From NCBI GenBank assembly GCA_029718625.1, contig CM056383.1:18252722-18316721 (forward strand): a stretch of 64,000 bases of DNA. Direction: 5' to 3'. The stretch comes from Synaphobranchus kaupii (taxonomy: Eukaryota > Chordata > Actinopteri > Anguilliformes > Synaphobranchidae). Positions 12,887 through 26,354 of this stretch are shown one piece after another; position 1 is the first letter of the stretch, and every line of letters begins with the position of its first letter. The position numbers and the translations under genes were made by a program. The notes beneath the pieces are model-generated. The model had not been told where the DNA came from, ran no database searches, and worked only from the letters and a program-made list of their open reading frames with translations.

Positions 12887-13210
12887 TAGGCGGCATGGTG
12901 GTGTAGTGGTCAGCACTGTTGCCTAGCAAGGAAGAAGTTTTGGGTTTGAGTCCTTGTCCGGGTCCTCTCTGCATGAAGTTTGTATGTTCTCCCCGTATTT
13001 GCGTGGGTTTCCTCCGGGTACTCCGATTCCCTCCCACACCAAAGACATGTACGTATGTCAGGTTAGGTATACTCCTGTCATTGCCCTTGGCCAAGAACTG
13101 GATTTGGTCCACACATTCTGCACTGTGGCTGCCTACTGCTCCTAAGTAGTTAGGATAGGTAAAATGTACCAGGACAAATTACCCTACGGGGTCAATAAAG
13201 TATAACTTAA
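12887..13210 (+). mobile_element. tRNA-derived SINE
   Basis: GGCGGCATGGTGGTGTAGTG contains an A-box match and GGGTTTGAGTCC is a B box. Then come the common fish SINE body (GTTCTCCCCGTATTTGCGTG, GGGTTTCCTCCGGG, CAAAGACATG) and a tail GGGGTCAATAAAGTATAACT. The tail resembles LINE 3' ends of the GGGATCAATAAAGT type, one also seen at 7905-7975. It is inserted in another decayed repeat (12780-12885 and 13211-13245). Confidence 0.8.
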
Positions 13211-15449
13211 CTTATGATAAAGTCTGTCCTGACAAAACTGTAGGTACCGTGAAGGAAATCAACATCAATAATGAAGATACGAAAGAATACCATACAGATT
13301 AATCAATCACCTTTGCATTGTCAACTTTCTTCTTGTCCACAAATATTTAATATGCAGTAGACCATAGCCAGTCAAAATAAAACAGACATGGAATACTTTT
13401 GCATGCTCAAATGCCCGAGGTATTGCAAGATGCGTTTTAAATGGCACGTACCATTTCATTATACTTGTGCATCGGAGCATCATCAAAGCACATTTTCCAA
13501 AAAGGATATGGAATAAATAATAGGAAATAAATAGAAAAACCTGTTGATCCATCCGAAGAGGGAGAAAAAAGATTAATTTGCACACAACCATATCAAAACA
13601 GCCAAAATCCTTTGCATGTGGCCATTTCATTGGAGCCATTTCTATGGGTTATCATATCATGAAATCTACTTTATACACCTCTTTGTAAACAAAGGCGAAT
13701 TCAGACAGGAGTTATAGCACTCAAAGATAAATCCCGTAATTTCACGGAAAACCTTGTACCAAACTCAAAAATGGCAGAGAAAATCTGCCACAGATGGAAG
13801 TACAGTAACACACATTTTTGTGTCTAAGGCCTTCAGGTTCAAGGGGTTAGCGAAACAATTCACAGTAACAGCGGTGAAGAATCTGATCAGTGACAATTGA
13901 ATACAGAGGACGCAACCACAAGAAGTGGCCATTGTGGCAACCCATCATTGCTTGTCTTCGTGTCAGGATGCCACAAGCGATCGGTGACAAAACGTTTCAG
14001 GGCATAGACACAGAGTCACGAACGAGCAAGCGTGCTGCCTGTCAACAAGCGGACGGCTCGACCGGTTTGCGTGAAAACGCATCCTGTGGCTTTTTAATTA
14101 TATCGCACACCGGGCACCAAATTGAATCTGTCACTCGCACAGCTGTAGCCCGGCATGCCGTGCAATTTGGCTACTCTGTACTAAATGCCTCCTCGGTGAG
14201 AGCGCTGCCTATCAGGCTCACCTTATCTTGGGAAGGCTGCCAGGATCGATGGACCGTCAGGGTGGGGAGATGTTGCGCTTGACTTTAAAGATCCACAGTG
14301 AAAGGTTACTGATTGGCTGAAATTGGTCGCACTGCTCACTTGAGGAGCTGTGGCCATAGGAAAAGTGACAGGATGTGACGCATGCAGCATGCCTGTATAG
14401 AGCATGCCCTAGACGGCAGGCCGTGCGATGACAAGTTCTACCCAGTGTCATGTCCAAAATGTGTTTACAGTTTCACAATATGGTTGTTTTTTTGTCATGG
14501 ATGTCCAGGCTTTCGATCAGAGTTTCACTTCGCTGCACCTAACCACCAAGGTTGGATGTGGAGTAAAATTACAGAAAGTTCATATTAGTTAATGCAAATT
14601 TAAGCCGCTTTAGTTAGTTTATCTTGCCAGCTACATATTGCATGTGGGCCTTTCCATGTCATGTGTCATGCATACAATGAAGTGTGTACATTTCACAAAT
14701 TTTTAAATTTTTTTAGAATGCTATAAAAATTACACACTTAACACTCTTGGACTAATGTCACAGTCAGACATGATGCTGGATTAATGGCTTTTGTGGGGCC
14801 ATTCGAACATGTTCCGGGTTGCTCTGGCTGGCTTTTAAGCGCTCTTTAAAGCTCTAACAGCACTCACGGCTGGAGAGCGAGGCTAAATCGGTTCAATCAA
14901 GGCAATGATTAGCTGAATCAGATGGTTAAGCGTCCAGCTGGGGAAAAACACACAAACTGACACTGCAGCTCTCCAGGACCAGAGCAGAAGAGCTGGAGCC
15001 TTGAGAATAAGAACAGACAAATAATAATGAAACAACCTCCCCTGGCTGTTGCCCATAAAAAAAAAAAACATGTAGCAGTGGCAAAATCAAGCTGATTATG
15101 AGACAGCTCTGTGAGGACTGCATAAACCATAACCAGATCCATCATATGCAATTATGGTAGTTACTATAATAGCTATAATTTTTAGGACACATTTATTGAG
15201 CTTTTTAAAGTGCTGTAAAATAGGCTTCAGACAAGAAACTGATTACTTAAAAGTCCCTTGTGATCCTAAGGATGTTATTCAACCCTTAGATGCACAACCT
15301 ATTGAACTTTAAACTTTCCACAAAGGGTCACCATTGGTTCCAGCCAGAATAGCTGTTTTTTTTATAATGTCCTTTATAATGGATAGCAACTTTATTCGAC
15401 TCATTTGGGTAGTTCCTTCATTGTAATAAAATTCCTCAGAGGAAATTAC

Positions 15450-15450
<1 letters not shown>

Positions 15451-15495
<45 letters not shown>
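15451..15495. repeat. (ATT)n microsatellite
   Basis: About 15 perfect ATT units. Confidence 0.98.
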
Positions 15496-16720
15496 TAACA
15501 AGTAGCCTAGTCATTTTATTCACCCAAAAGTTCCTTCAGATTCTTTGCTCTTTGCATGTGGACTGCCCTGCCACAAATTGATCAGGTTCAGTTCTGGAGA
15601 CTAAGATGGCCATTGCACTAAATGTATGCATGGTCTTTGCACAATTTATATTCAGCTGTTTCGAGAAAAAAAAATAGTAATTGAAGTCCCTGAGAGGGGG
15701 ATCGCAAGGCTCACTGCACCATGCAGTGGATGTCATTCCACGGTGAAGTGACCACTGCACATTCAGGGGATGGCAAACAGCTGCACTGAATTTTTTAGTG
15801 GGCAGATTCTAGAAGAAAACATTCCAACATTGGTTAATGTCATACAGGTCCCTTGCTACATACCTCCACAAGATGTACCTCTCAAAGTATAGGCAACAGC
15901 ATACACTACCCCAAAAGACATATCAGCAGACTGAACAAGGTAAAAAAAATAAAACATTTATGCAAGTTTTTGCTGTACTACTTCTACCTGGTATAAATGT
16001 GATACACGGGAAACATTATTTATGTTAATTTAATGTGTAATGGACTGCATTATGGATGAGTTAAGTGCTGAGTCAACAATGAAAACCTCCAGGGCATAGG
16101 CTGACCACCCTGGCTCTAAAGGATTTAAACAAAACATAAGACCATGGAACTTTCTGCAGCAAAGGCTTAATCAGAGCTTCTGTGTGAATATATACTATAT
16201 ATATTACACTGATAATGGCAAAAAATAAATGATGAAATCAGCTCCTCATCTGAAAGGCCTGTCATGCTTTTGAGGTTTACCTCTAAATGGAAATCACTAA
16301 TCTGCACTTCATTATCAACAGCCTAAGTCATTTCATTTTCCATACCTAATTATCTATGAAGACATTGCCAGTGCTATTTTAGTTCAGATAGGAACTGATA
16401 CAACTTATAGTTTGAAGATTCAAGCCAAATGGAATGATAAGCGAGCTGTTCAGAGGACGCAAATCAGAGGACACTGTTGAAACTTGCCACATTAGGGGAA
16501 AGCAGACTCTCTGTAGTGCAGTTCAAATCCAAAAAAAAAAAAGCATTATTATTATTATTTTTTGATGGCAGAGACTCAATGGGAATAAATGAAGAGCACC
16601 CTGTTGTCAGGGTACAGATATCTCCCCCAATTAGCGACTATTTTCACCCCTTGTTATACTCAGGCAATAGAGTTGGCTGGTGGCAGAACAACACGAGGAG
16701 AGAGATAGGGAGTAAGAGAA

Positions 16721-16745
16721 AAAGAGAGAGAGAGAGAGAGAGAGA
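16721..16745. repeat. (GA)n microsatellite
   Basis: Perfect AGAGAG tract of about 25 bp at the end of a longer purine-rich stretch. Confidence 0.95.
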
Positions 16746-18349
16746 ACGGCTTAATTTAAATGCCTATATCCCACACACAAGGAAGTCAATATCTGCACAA
16801 ATAAAACTGCCCTCAGAATGAGTCTTCCTCCATTCCAATAGACTCGTAGGGAGTACACTTTATCCCAAGCCCAGTTCCCTTAGAGCAAGCCACAAGTCTC
16901 TTTCACAAAGTGAACAATCATTCCTCATTTTGCATCCTTTAAATGTGTCCTTCGATCATTTGTCTCCGAGAAGAAATTAGGAGAAAAACTGGTTTAGAAA
17001 TATTCATCCCCCACCTCCCCCTGCCGACGACACTTATAAACTTTAACTGCTGCCGTTTCCCCTCACTATAAGCTGGCCCTGTGTAGCCAGACCCTCTCCC
17101 AACCCTCTGGAGACTACAGATGTGCACAGCACTCCTCACTCACACTCTCTCTGGCATATGCTGCCGGAACTGAGGAAAGGACACACTGCGTGGGTGTTAG
17201 AATTATCATATGTTAATACATGCACAGTCTCTAACAGCCATTTACGAAACACAATCACTTCGGCAGGGTAGAGACAAGCATTTGCATTTCAAGTTTGCTG
17301 TATGCACTGTAAGAAAAAAATATAGTTTAAAAGAGAACATTATAAACAGAAGCCTATGACTTTCTTTTTAATGATTTCATTTACATAAATCTCACTGTGT
17401 AAGTAGCCACACATTTATTGACCATTTTTAATGCAACCTGATCATACAGCATAAATAACTTTCATCGTAGAAATCAAGTTTCTTACTTCGCAACAGCGGC
17501 CAAATATTCAATGAGATCTGACAGCCAGTGTATGTGGAGAGAGAGGAATATGCTGGTGCAATATTGAGCCTTTTTTCTAGTCTCAAGTGGGACTGTGAAC
17601 AGATGGGACCGTAAAGAATGTTTACTCATATCTTCCTGCTTTGATATGCAAATGTGCAGTTCACAGAGAATTGGAAATGCACTGACCAGTAGTCACTAAA
17701 GACGTCTTCACCAGAGGTAGTAAAACAGAGATAAAGGCTGGTCTGGTACACAGGCTGTCCGTATTCACAGAACATGGAAGACTTGAGGCATTGTTCAATG
17801 GCAGACTGGAAGTTTGAAGAACATGCTGAGGTATTTTGCTGGTACTGCACAATTTTGCAAGCATTACTTTCTTATTGGAGTCTCACAGGCCATTGTCTGA
17901 TGGTTTTGGTGTGTTTCCTAACTTAAGTGCATAATTTAAGTCACTGATTGGATAGAGTCCACATACCTTGTTTCCAAGGCAGAAACTGTCTGCTAATTGA
18001 AAGGAAACCACAAAAACCTGCACAGAAAGTGGCCCAGGACTGGATTTGGAGATCTGTAGTTAATGATTTTCATAATGTATGTAGCTACATACCAGTACTG
18101 CTAAATGGCATTGATTTTAGAAGGGCCCTGTTTGTCCACAGGCTGCTGAGGTCATCTATAGCATTATTCTATAGATATTTTTATTTTTTATTTTTGTGAA
18201 GCACATTGCTCTGCTTTTCATGATATGATAAACACATTTTTTATGATAAACAAATAAGCGTTATTATTATTATGAAATATTGATATAATGATTAAATATT
18301 ATTATTTATTTTTCTTCTTCTTAATGACAAACACAGACAGACAAACATA

Positions 18350-18603
18350 CACTGCAAAAAAATCTCACCAAACATTTTAGTCTTATATGTAGACTTTTCT
18401 TACTTCTAATACTTTTTTGCGAAATAAGATTGGCAGATGGCAATGGGGTGAGACTCAATTCAAGAATTGCTAAAGGGGTAAGAAAATATCACTGCAAACA
18501 GTAACTTAAAACAAGGTAATATTTTCTACTTGAGGAAAAAAAAAAAAGATTTTAAGTCTCATCACAAACTAAAACTGTTGTGTAGACATACTTTTTTGCA
18601 GTG
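18350..18603. mobile_element. hAT-type MITE candidate, 254 bp
   Basis: Ends CACTGCAAAAAAATCTC and the reverse complement of CTTTTTTGCAGTG give short inverted repeats. CACTGCAAAAA ends are common in fish hAT-type MITEs. I see no clear 8-bp duplication. Internal AAGTCTCA/TGAGACT motifs are also inverted. It directly precedes a GATA microsatellite. Confidence 0.6.
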
Positions 18604-18605
18604 TA

Positions 18606-18637
18606 CAGATAGATAGATAGATAGATAGATAGATAGC
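18606..18637. repeat. (GATA)n microsatellite
   Basis: About eight GATA units immediately after the MITE at 18350-18603. Confidence 0.97.
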
Positions 18638-18775
18638 ACTGTAAAAGTAGGCGACACAAGGACTAGAACAGCAAACATATGACACATCTGCCCAGACGCT
18701 GATACAGTATATGGTAGTATGGGTGCACTGTGCAGGCCCACATACATAATTGTAGATTACTACTGGTATAAACAG

Positions 18776-18826
18776 TAAAATATAAATATTTTATATTTAT
18801 ATTTATATAAATATAAAATATAAAAC
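18776..18826. repeat. AT-only palindrome
   Basis: TATAAATATTTTATATTTAT is followed by its inverse (ATATAAATATAAAATATAAA), a perfect or near-perfect cruciform-forming sequence of about 46 bp. Confidence 0.75.
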
Positions 18827-19264
18827 ACTTGCCTGTTTTGCATATTCACTTTACAGCTTTAATCTTTAACAGCCATAATGGCCATCACCAGCTCTACTGT
18901 CAGAAAGGCAAAAAATATGTAATTTAGACAAGAGTTAAAACTAATATTGCTTTTAAGATTCCTCTATTAGAATACAAGTGCTCAGCATGGCTGGGACAGT
19001 TTTAAAATGATGGTCTTTTGTAACTACTGTGCTCGGTGTTTACGCTGTTGGTTATCAAGGACAGACAGTGCTGTGGGTGAACACATTAGTCGACTGCAGC
19101 GTTCTTCAACTACCCATTCCTGAGGGCCAGATTCAAATGAATTTTAAAATGTTGCCTGTGAGCCAAACATTTTCTACATACTATTTATAAAACACTGTGT
19201 GAGGAAGATGTTCTGGACATGTGTGTGACCAAAGAAGATGCCTATATAAATGACCTATATAAAA

Positions 19265-19384
19265 TATATATAGATTGGGGTGTATTCCTGCCTCTCGCCC
19301 AGTGCATGCTGGGATAGGCTCCAGCCCCCCCCCCCCCCCACAACCCTGTCCAGGAATAAACGGGTTAGATAATGGGTGGATGGA
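19265..19384 (+). mobile_element. SINE 3' fragment with (GATG)n-type tail
   Basis: GTGTATTCCTGCCTCTCGCC, TGGGATAGGCTCCAGCC, a C run, CCCTGTCCAGGAATAAACGG and then ATGGGTGGATGGATG form the usual right end of fish SINEs mobilised by GATG-tailed LINEs. The tRNA-like head is missing (5' truncated). Confidence 0.7.
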
Positions 19385-19794
19385 TGTTTGAAGAAGTACC
19401 AAAACACATTTCAGCCTGAAGGTTGGACAATGTCCTGAAGAGCAGTAAGAACCAGGTTTTTCTCACGGTCTGCTTTTGTATATTGAGTGACAGTTCACAG
19501 AGCCTTAACGTAATCCAGAATAATACCAAAATACAGCACCGTCAGAGCCTAAAAAACCCAAATATTTCAGCATAACATTTCAACAGAAGGAACTGCAGAG
19601 TATACATATACCCTTGATATCATTTGTGGCACAGCAACAGGATAAAAATAACAATTTGACTTGTTTAGAGTCGGGTGCAATTTATGATTTAAGTGCAGGC
19701 TTTTTAATTTATTTTATTTTTAGGAGGCCTTTTTCTGGAGCAGAGTGACTGCACTTTTCTAATAGACAAGAAATGGAAAATGGAAAGGGTTGTT

Positions 19795-20050
19795 GGATGG
19801 CTCATTTGGTTAAGCCTCACAGCCTGACAGAGCCTCCAGACCACGCCAGTGCCGACTGTGGTAGATAGCTCCATTGGACGATTGTTGACCCAGGGTATGG
19901 GACGGTTCAGTCGGTTCGGGGTCCACGTTTCATTGCTCTCTAGTGACCCCCACTGGTTAATCAGGGCGCCCGTAGACTGCATATCAAAGCCGCATATGAC
20001 GGGTCTTCCTCCGACTCCACTTGATGTGGAAAGAAGTAGTACTGACTCCA
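19795..20050. repeat. Possible SINE-like dispersed repeat
   Basis: GC-richer than its surroundings, with a tRNA-like start (GGCTCATTTGGTTAAGCCTC) and a block TAGTGACCCCCACTGGTTAA followed by CAGGGCGCCCGTAGACTG that I recall from fish repeats. No clear B box. Class uncertain. Confidence 0.35.
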
Positions 20051-21563
20051 CGTTAGGGCTGAAGTCATCGTGGATAGTATTTTGTGTGGATAGTATTTCA
20101 TAAGGATCCTAAACCATCACATTGATCAATCTGCTCACTTGCATGTTCACTTGCATTTTTTAAATGAAAATATATTGTTTAGATGAACCGACTAATTAAT
20201 AAAATAATCTAGATTAATCCATTACAAAATAATCATTAGTCATGGTAGGAACTGGATATATGTAGCACTAGCCCAAGGTTGGGTGCCAAATTTATTTAAA
20301 AAGAAAAAAAAAGAAATGGAAATTCCTGTCGGACTGCGTTTGACTTCACTCTCACCAATCGGAGGGGGATGCCACGTCACAGTCAGTTTCAAAGGCCAGT
20401 GGGGGGGGGGGGGTGTCATAGCCAGATGTTGAAAAGTTTGAATTTGTTAAGATTTGTCAGATTCCTTGAAGTTTGAATATGTTTACCAGTTCTAGTTAAC
20501 CTTAGTAACCCAACTGAGTCTACACTTATCACACCCGTATTGACTTTAAATGTGTCTATTACCCCCTCGCCTTACTGGACTTTCCAGTCTGAATGAAAGC
20601 ATTTGTGTACAGTATTTCATTTAGCCAAGTTGCTCTATTTAAGAGTGCCTGATAAATGACTAATGGAATATAATAGAATCTCACAACATGTAACATAAAA
20701 AGTAGGCTTTTGGTAATATTTGATGAATACTGCACACACACTTAACACTGCGTATGCAATTTTAGACATTTACAACGTGTTTAACGTTGTCTATCCAAGT
20801 GTTATGGTTTAATCATGTAAAATGCTGCAAAGCGTCTGAAAGAAAGAGGACAGATGAGGTTGGAATCTTTTCTGAAGCAAAGCGTTCCCATTTTGCAAAT
20901 CTGCAGCGGAAGTCTTTATGACGCAATTTATTGTGCTGCTTATATTATGCGGCCCAAATAAATCCAGCCAACTGTGCATTGGCATAAATGCAATCCCACT
21001 AATTCAATCATCACTTTATGGTCTTTTATAAGGGAGCCAGGCACCGCAGGTGTTCAGACACCCTACAGTTATTGTACATTTTATTCACCGCTTCAGATAT
21101 AAGGCCCATGTAGTTTCAGATGTAAAGCTCACAAACACATGAAACTTGGCAGGGATGTAGAGGATTTTCATATTAATCCACACACCCTGCATGGCATTGA
21201 TTTGTCTTCTTTTGTGCTGCTATAAAAGTGTTTTTGTTTCTTCCCCATGCTACAGTCTATTTTTATTTTCTGTTGACCGATTATGTTTCAGTAACATAGA
21301 ACCATAATGTTTGTATTCATATGCACGCATTTTAATACAAAAACCACACTCTTCCATTGGTGCAATGTATTGTTACACATGTGATGTGTTCCTAAATATA
21401 TTACTGATTGTTAGACGCTGCTGCATGCTCAACTCAATATAAAATATGATCAGCAATACTAAAGACAACACAATTCCATTTTGCTAAGCTCCTTTCAGAG
21501 GTAAGTTAGGAGTTTTGGTCTATATAGCTTTCTTTTTCAGTGTACTAATTAACTAGACAAGTG

Positions 21564-21682
21564 CACAGCAAAAAAATTCTAACACCCTAGGGTGTTTATA
21601 TGAGACCGTCATCTCATATAAACACCCTGGGGTGTTAGATGTACACCAGCAGTGTTCGATTTACACCGGCATTTTTGCTGTG
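21564..21682. mobile_element. Short palindromic MITE
   Basis: CACAGCAAAAAAATTCTAAC at the left and ...GGCATTTTTGCTGTG at the right are inverted. The interior is a strong hairpin, ACACCCTAGGGTGTTTATAT against ATATAAACACCCTGGGGTGT. 119 bp, non-coding. Confidence 0.65.
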
Positions 21683-23240
21683 TGGCTAACCCTACAGCGA
21701 TAAGGTGATGCAGTTAAGCATGCCTCTTTTTTTTTTTTCCTTCCTATAAATTGGCCATTAAGCTGCATAGTTTACTTGAAAACCTATTAAGGCATCTAAA
21801 ATAGAGAAGAGCCTTTTAAAATCCATGTAAGAACCTGGATACCCTTTCAATCCACTTCTCTCACGGAAATATTAAATCAGAGATCTGGCAACTTTTGGAA
21901 AATTAAAAATGAATCTGCTTACAGATAATCAGTTTATCTTCCTTTTTAGACTGTTTTTTAATATTTAGAGTCATCCTTGTTTCAGGGATCTGAATTTGAA
22001 TGGTAAATATAAACTCTATCTTCCAGTTTGCTCTTATAGTGAACATTATAGTTATATAACACTGCATCACATAGCCAGCAGCCATTTACTTCAGAGAAAA
22101 CTCTTCAAAGGGCATGACAAAACACATGAATATATACAGCCCACAAGACCAAACATAAATACATATAGGCGGTGTCACCAAGCTGATTTGGTGTAACTGT
22201 GCAGAGCTGCTTTAGCGGAGTCATCCAGAGTTCACAGTAAATTCCCATACACAAGAAATGGCTCACAGAGAGTGTTTTGAAAATTGACCTACTTTGCACA
22301 TTGCACTTCTTGTTTTGAACTGAGCGGATTAGCCTGTTAGCTGAGCTCCTACCGCAGTGTGAGTAACTCGATGTTATGTGTTCCTTGCTACTCTGCTGAA
22401 GCTCTAGACTAGGAGACCTAGGCCCCCTGTCAAAAAAGCTCCCCAAAACATTCAGTCATAGTGTCTCCCCAAGGTTTTTCCTAGAGTGGCGGCCATAATG
22501 CATGTGATCTGGGGGCCATACATTTCTTAAATTACAAGGAAAAAAATGTAACTGCTGATCTAAAAATGAGAAAAAATAATGGTATCGGTGTCAAGAAGAC
22601 TAAACATGTTTGATCGGCGAACAAAAATATTCCCAATGGATAACTACTATTCTACACCAGCAGCCATTATCAGAAATCAGAAATCTATATTAAACAAGCT
22701 AATATACCCAGCTAGCTAGAGAACTAATGTTAGTTCACTCAAGTTAGCTAGCTGATGTTACTTTGCTAGCTTGCTATATATACTTTAATATTGAAGTATA
22801 AGTTGTTCCATAAATGATCTATTAGGCAAAACATTAATTAAAACAAGAAAAAACTTTTCTGTCAGAAAGAGTGATATACCAGATTACCTCGGAATATTTC
22901 TTTCGAATTCTTCCCGTCAGTTGTCAATAATGCGCGGCCTGTCACTGTCTTGATAGAGTGCATACTCAAAATTGCATTTGCATCTGAAAGCTTGGGCTTG
23001 AGAACGCAACAGCAGGTACTTGACAAAATAAAGCACTGTATCAGACGAGAGCCCCAGAAAAAAAACAGGCATAGTATAGTTTCATAAGATGGTCAGGTGC
23101 ATTATGAGTATTGGTGCTTCTGATTCCTGGAGCGGTGGTGCGTCGCTATTGTTTAATGGTATGGGAAACATTGCAGTCGCCGAAGGAATCATAATAAAGG
23201 TCATACAAACATGCCGCGTCTCAATTTTACAGGCGAACAT

Positions 23241-23470
23241 GGACATTACATTTAGGAGATGTTCTTATCTGGAGCAACTTGTGTAGTTGCTACATTCTTT
23301 TTTTTTTTACATCCAGTACCATCCATTTATACAGCTGGATATTAACTGAAGCAATTGAGTTTAAGTACCTTGCTCAAGGGTACAACAGCAGTGCTCCTCC
23401 TGGGAATCAAACCCACAATCTCTTAATTACAAGCCCAGTGTCCTAAGCACTATACTACACTGCTGCCCTG
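23241..23470 (-). mobile_element. tRNA-derived SINE, same family as at 605
   Basis: The minus strand starts GGGCAGCAGTGTAGTATAGT, with the B box GGGTTTGATTCCC and the family block TACCCTTGAGCAAGGTACTT. It ends in the region of ACATCTCCTAAATGTAATGT. It carries a poly-T stretch (23298-23308) not present in the first copy. Confidence 0.75.
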
Positions 23471-24658
23471 CATTATAAACAGCCTTATATCAGGGGGTTG
23501 GTACTTCTTGATATTTCTAGTACTCAAGGGTCTCAGCCTCAATCAGGTCATCACAATGTAATTTAAGGTGAAAGGAATATTATCTTTATCCAGTACTGGA
23601 ACGCTGGAGGCTGACTTACGATGGCAGGAATAAGAGCCACTTCTCCGGTTCATAACAGAGAAATATTAAAGGGCAAAGTCCGTACACTTACATTACGTCA
23701 TACAGTAACTGTGCATGGAAAAACTGAGGTCCTTTTTCACATTTGTACAAAAAGATCAATTTGACACTTCCTGCACTGCCAGTTGAAGCGAGGCTTACAG
23801 CCAACCATCACTTAATTAATAATTCAACTGGTGCTTTTTACCGGCCGTTCTTTATATTCAAAGGTATAGTGGCACAAAAGACTAAATGGCACCAAGACTA
23901 ATGTCAATAAAAAAACAGACATTGGTCTGTTTTCACACATATTTTCAACAGACTCATTATACAAGTATTGTGATGTCTCATTTAAGGAATCATACAAGTC
24001 CTTTAATGTCTGATGCAAAAATAAGCTCAAGTGAAACAATAAAAGCACTGAGAAATTATTTTACTAGTGAAGCAACAGACTATCCGATATTTCGCTCTCT
24101 TTGTTTTTGTTAGTGACGGGTGCATTTGCAGTTCTCCAGTGCACCTGGGAATAGCGTTGGTGTCTTTGTTCTGGCTAACCACTGAAATGACATTTAAAAA
24201 AGTGGAAGAACCAGAAGTAACTGAAAGTTCACATTTCAGCTTAGTTCAGCTACTCAGAAATTTACATATCTTTTTGCTCTCTAACTCACCCACATATCTT
24301 CTGGTTAAGTTTTCTTGTCAGACTAAAGTATAAACATCAGATGCCTCTAATCTTAAGTTCATACTCTGGAAATGCATTTCCACAGGGCAGCAAAAAAGGA
24401 TTTGAGAAAAAAGTTGTGAAAAAAAAAATCTAAAAAGGGCTAAAATGATATACTCTTAAGAATGCCATCCGTAAATAGATTCTTACCTTGGCCTCATCCT
24501 ATACATTTTCTTCTCGTCGGAGAGGATTGGATGTATATAGGATGAGACCAAGGAGGCAAATGCAGCAATATACACTTGCTCTCTCAATATATGAACAATG
24601 CTGATTTTCTGAATATATTTTTTTGGTCAGTCCCAGTCCTTAATGTTCATAATATGTA
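23471..24658. other. Unique stretch with the hairpin at 24486
   Basis: Otherwise nothing recognised. Confidence 0.5.
24486..24553. ncRNA. miRNA-like hairpin (unproven)
   Basis: CCTTGGCCTCATCCTATACAT (24486-24506) can pair with ATGTATATAGGATGAGACCAAGG (24531-24553, read as two pieces) over about 20 bp with one small bulge and a G-T pair. The loop of about 24 bases contains a further short stem (TTCTC/GAGAG). The size fits a microRNA precursor, but I do not recognise the arms, and a small MITE would look the same. Confidence 0.3.
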
Positions 24659-25818
24659 CAGTACCAGTCAAAAGTTTGGACACACCTACTCATAGAAGGT
24701 TTTTTTTCAGTTATTTTTACTGTTTTCCACATTTTGGAATAGTGAAGACATCAAAACTATGAGATAACACGAATTAAATTATGCGAAAACCAAAAAAGGG
24801 TTAAACAAATAAAAAAAAGTCTTATTTTAGATTCTTCAAAGTAGCCACCCTTTGCCTTGATAACGGCTTTGCACATTCTTGCCATTCTCTCAAACAACTT
24901 CTGTGGTAAACAGGTATTCCACAGGTAAAAAGGTGATGCCATCATGACTGTATAAAAGGATATCAAAAGACTCCTGATATCTTATTTCCAGGTAGTCTTA
25001 GAAGCGATACTATAACCTCTGCATTTTAATGGATCTCTATGGGAATTGGGGGGTGGGACTAGATTTAGCTTTAAATTACACTGGAACAGTGTGGAACACA
25101 TGGTTGGCTAAATGGCTCTACGTCATCAAGGGTCTGACGTATCAAACAAGCCTCAAACCATCACTCTGCTGCCAGAAATACAGTAGATATGGATGGATAA
25201 CTTGAAGGGTTTCTTATTACTTATTTTTCCATAGAGTTCAATAGGAAAATTTGTCAGGAGAAACAACCCTTCAAGTGATCCATCCATATCTACTGTATAT
25301 CTGGCAGCAGAGTGGTGGTTTAAGGCTTGTTTGATACGTCAGACCCTTGATCACTTAGAGCCATTTAGCCAACCATGTGTTCCACACTGTTCCAGTGTAA
25401 TTTAAAGCTAAATCTAGTCCCACCCCCCAATTCCCACAGAGATCCATTCAAATGCAGAGGTTATAGTATCGCTTCTAAGAGTACCTGGAAATAAGATATC
25501 AGGAGTCTTTTGATATCCTTTTATGCAGTCATGATGGCATCACCTTTTTACCTGTGGAATACCTGTTTACCACAGAAGTTGTTTGAGAGAATGGCAAGAA
25601 TGTGCAAAGCCTTTATCAAGGCAAAGGGTGGCTACTTTGAAGAATCTAAAATATAAGACTTTTTTTTATTTGTTTAACCATTTTTTGGTTTTTGCATAAT
25701 TGAATTTGTGTTATCTCATAGTTTTGATGTCTTTACTATTCCAAAATGTGGAAAACAGTCAAAATAACGGAAAAAAACCTTCTATGAGTAGGTGTGTCCA
25801 AACTTTTGACTGGTACTG
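24659..25818. mobile_element. Palindromic core family, copy C: complete 1160-bp fold-back element
   Basis: Both ends are CAGTACCAGTCAAAAGTT, with TA target sites at 24657-24658 and 25819-25820. Almost the whole element is one long inverted repeat centred near 25235. The outer ~240 bp are Tc1-type terminal sequence. They are followed by GGTATTCCACAGGTAAAAAG and a connector to TATAAAAGGATATC, then the shared core. The two arms are near identical, so it is young or kept similar by conversion. No transposase. Confidence 0.92.
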
Positions 25819-26354
25819 TACTTTCACATTTAGTCATTTTAAAATGACATGTTAGGAAACAGGAATTAGTATGCTACCAGCATCCCTTACTCGTAGGACT
25901 TTTGGAGACTTGGGTCAAGTAATGAAATTCCTTAACCATTTAGACACTGACCTCTCCAAAATTTTATGGACGTCTAAGGAGTTTAAGTTTTTCAAATGTG
26001 CATTTGACCCATCTCTGGGTCAACAAATGATTCATAGTTTTTGGCCAAACATTTGGTGGCCACACCAGCTTTATTGTAGTTAATAGGATCCACTATGGGT
26101 AAAGCCTGTTTTAAGCCAGCTTTATTTCTGATCTCTCAAAGCAGCCGGCTATACCATTCTCTGCTGGTAACCGTCATTCAAATCAGTCCAACAGCATTAG
26201 CATAGCCCAGCATTCAGGATATTAGCCAAATCCATAACTACAGATGCTTTCCCATGTACTGTAAGAAGTGTAGCTTAATTGTTTGAATAACTGATGGCAA
26301 TTCAGAAGTGTGTTTTTTTATTGTATTGCTTGTAACCACAAACACCATTATTTC

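Larger units (their letters stand above)
13211..18349. other. Long unique stretch
   Basis: Contains only the microsatellites listed. A 130-codon frame at 13890-14282 and others have no recognisable domain or splice context. Probably intron. Confidence 0.5.
18640..23240. other. Mostly unique stretch
   Basis: Holds the AT palindrome, SINE fragment, SINE-like block and MITE listed separately, plus G/C homopolymers at 19325-19339 and 20400-20412 and a GCTAGCTA-rich patch at 22707-22775. No gene seen. Confidence 0.5.

Noticed and set aside
13890..14282. 130-codon plus-strand frame as a gene
   Set aside because: No recognisable domain, no splice or promoter context, and length is plausible by chance.
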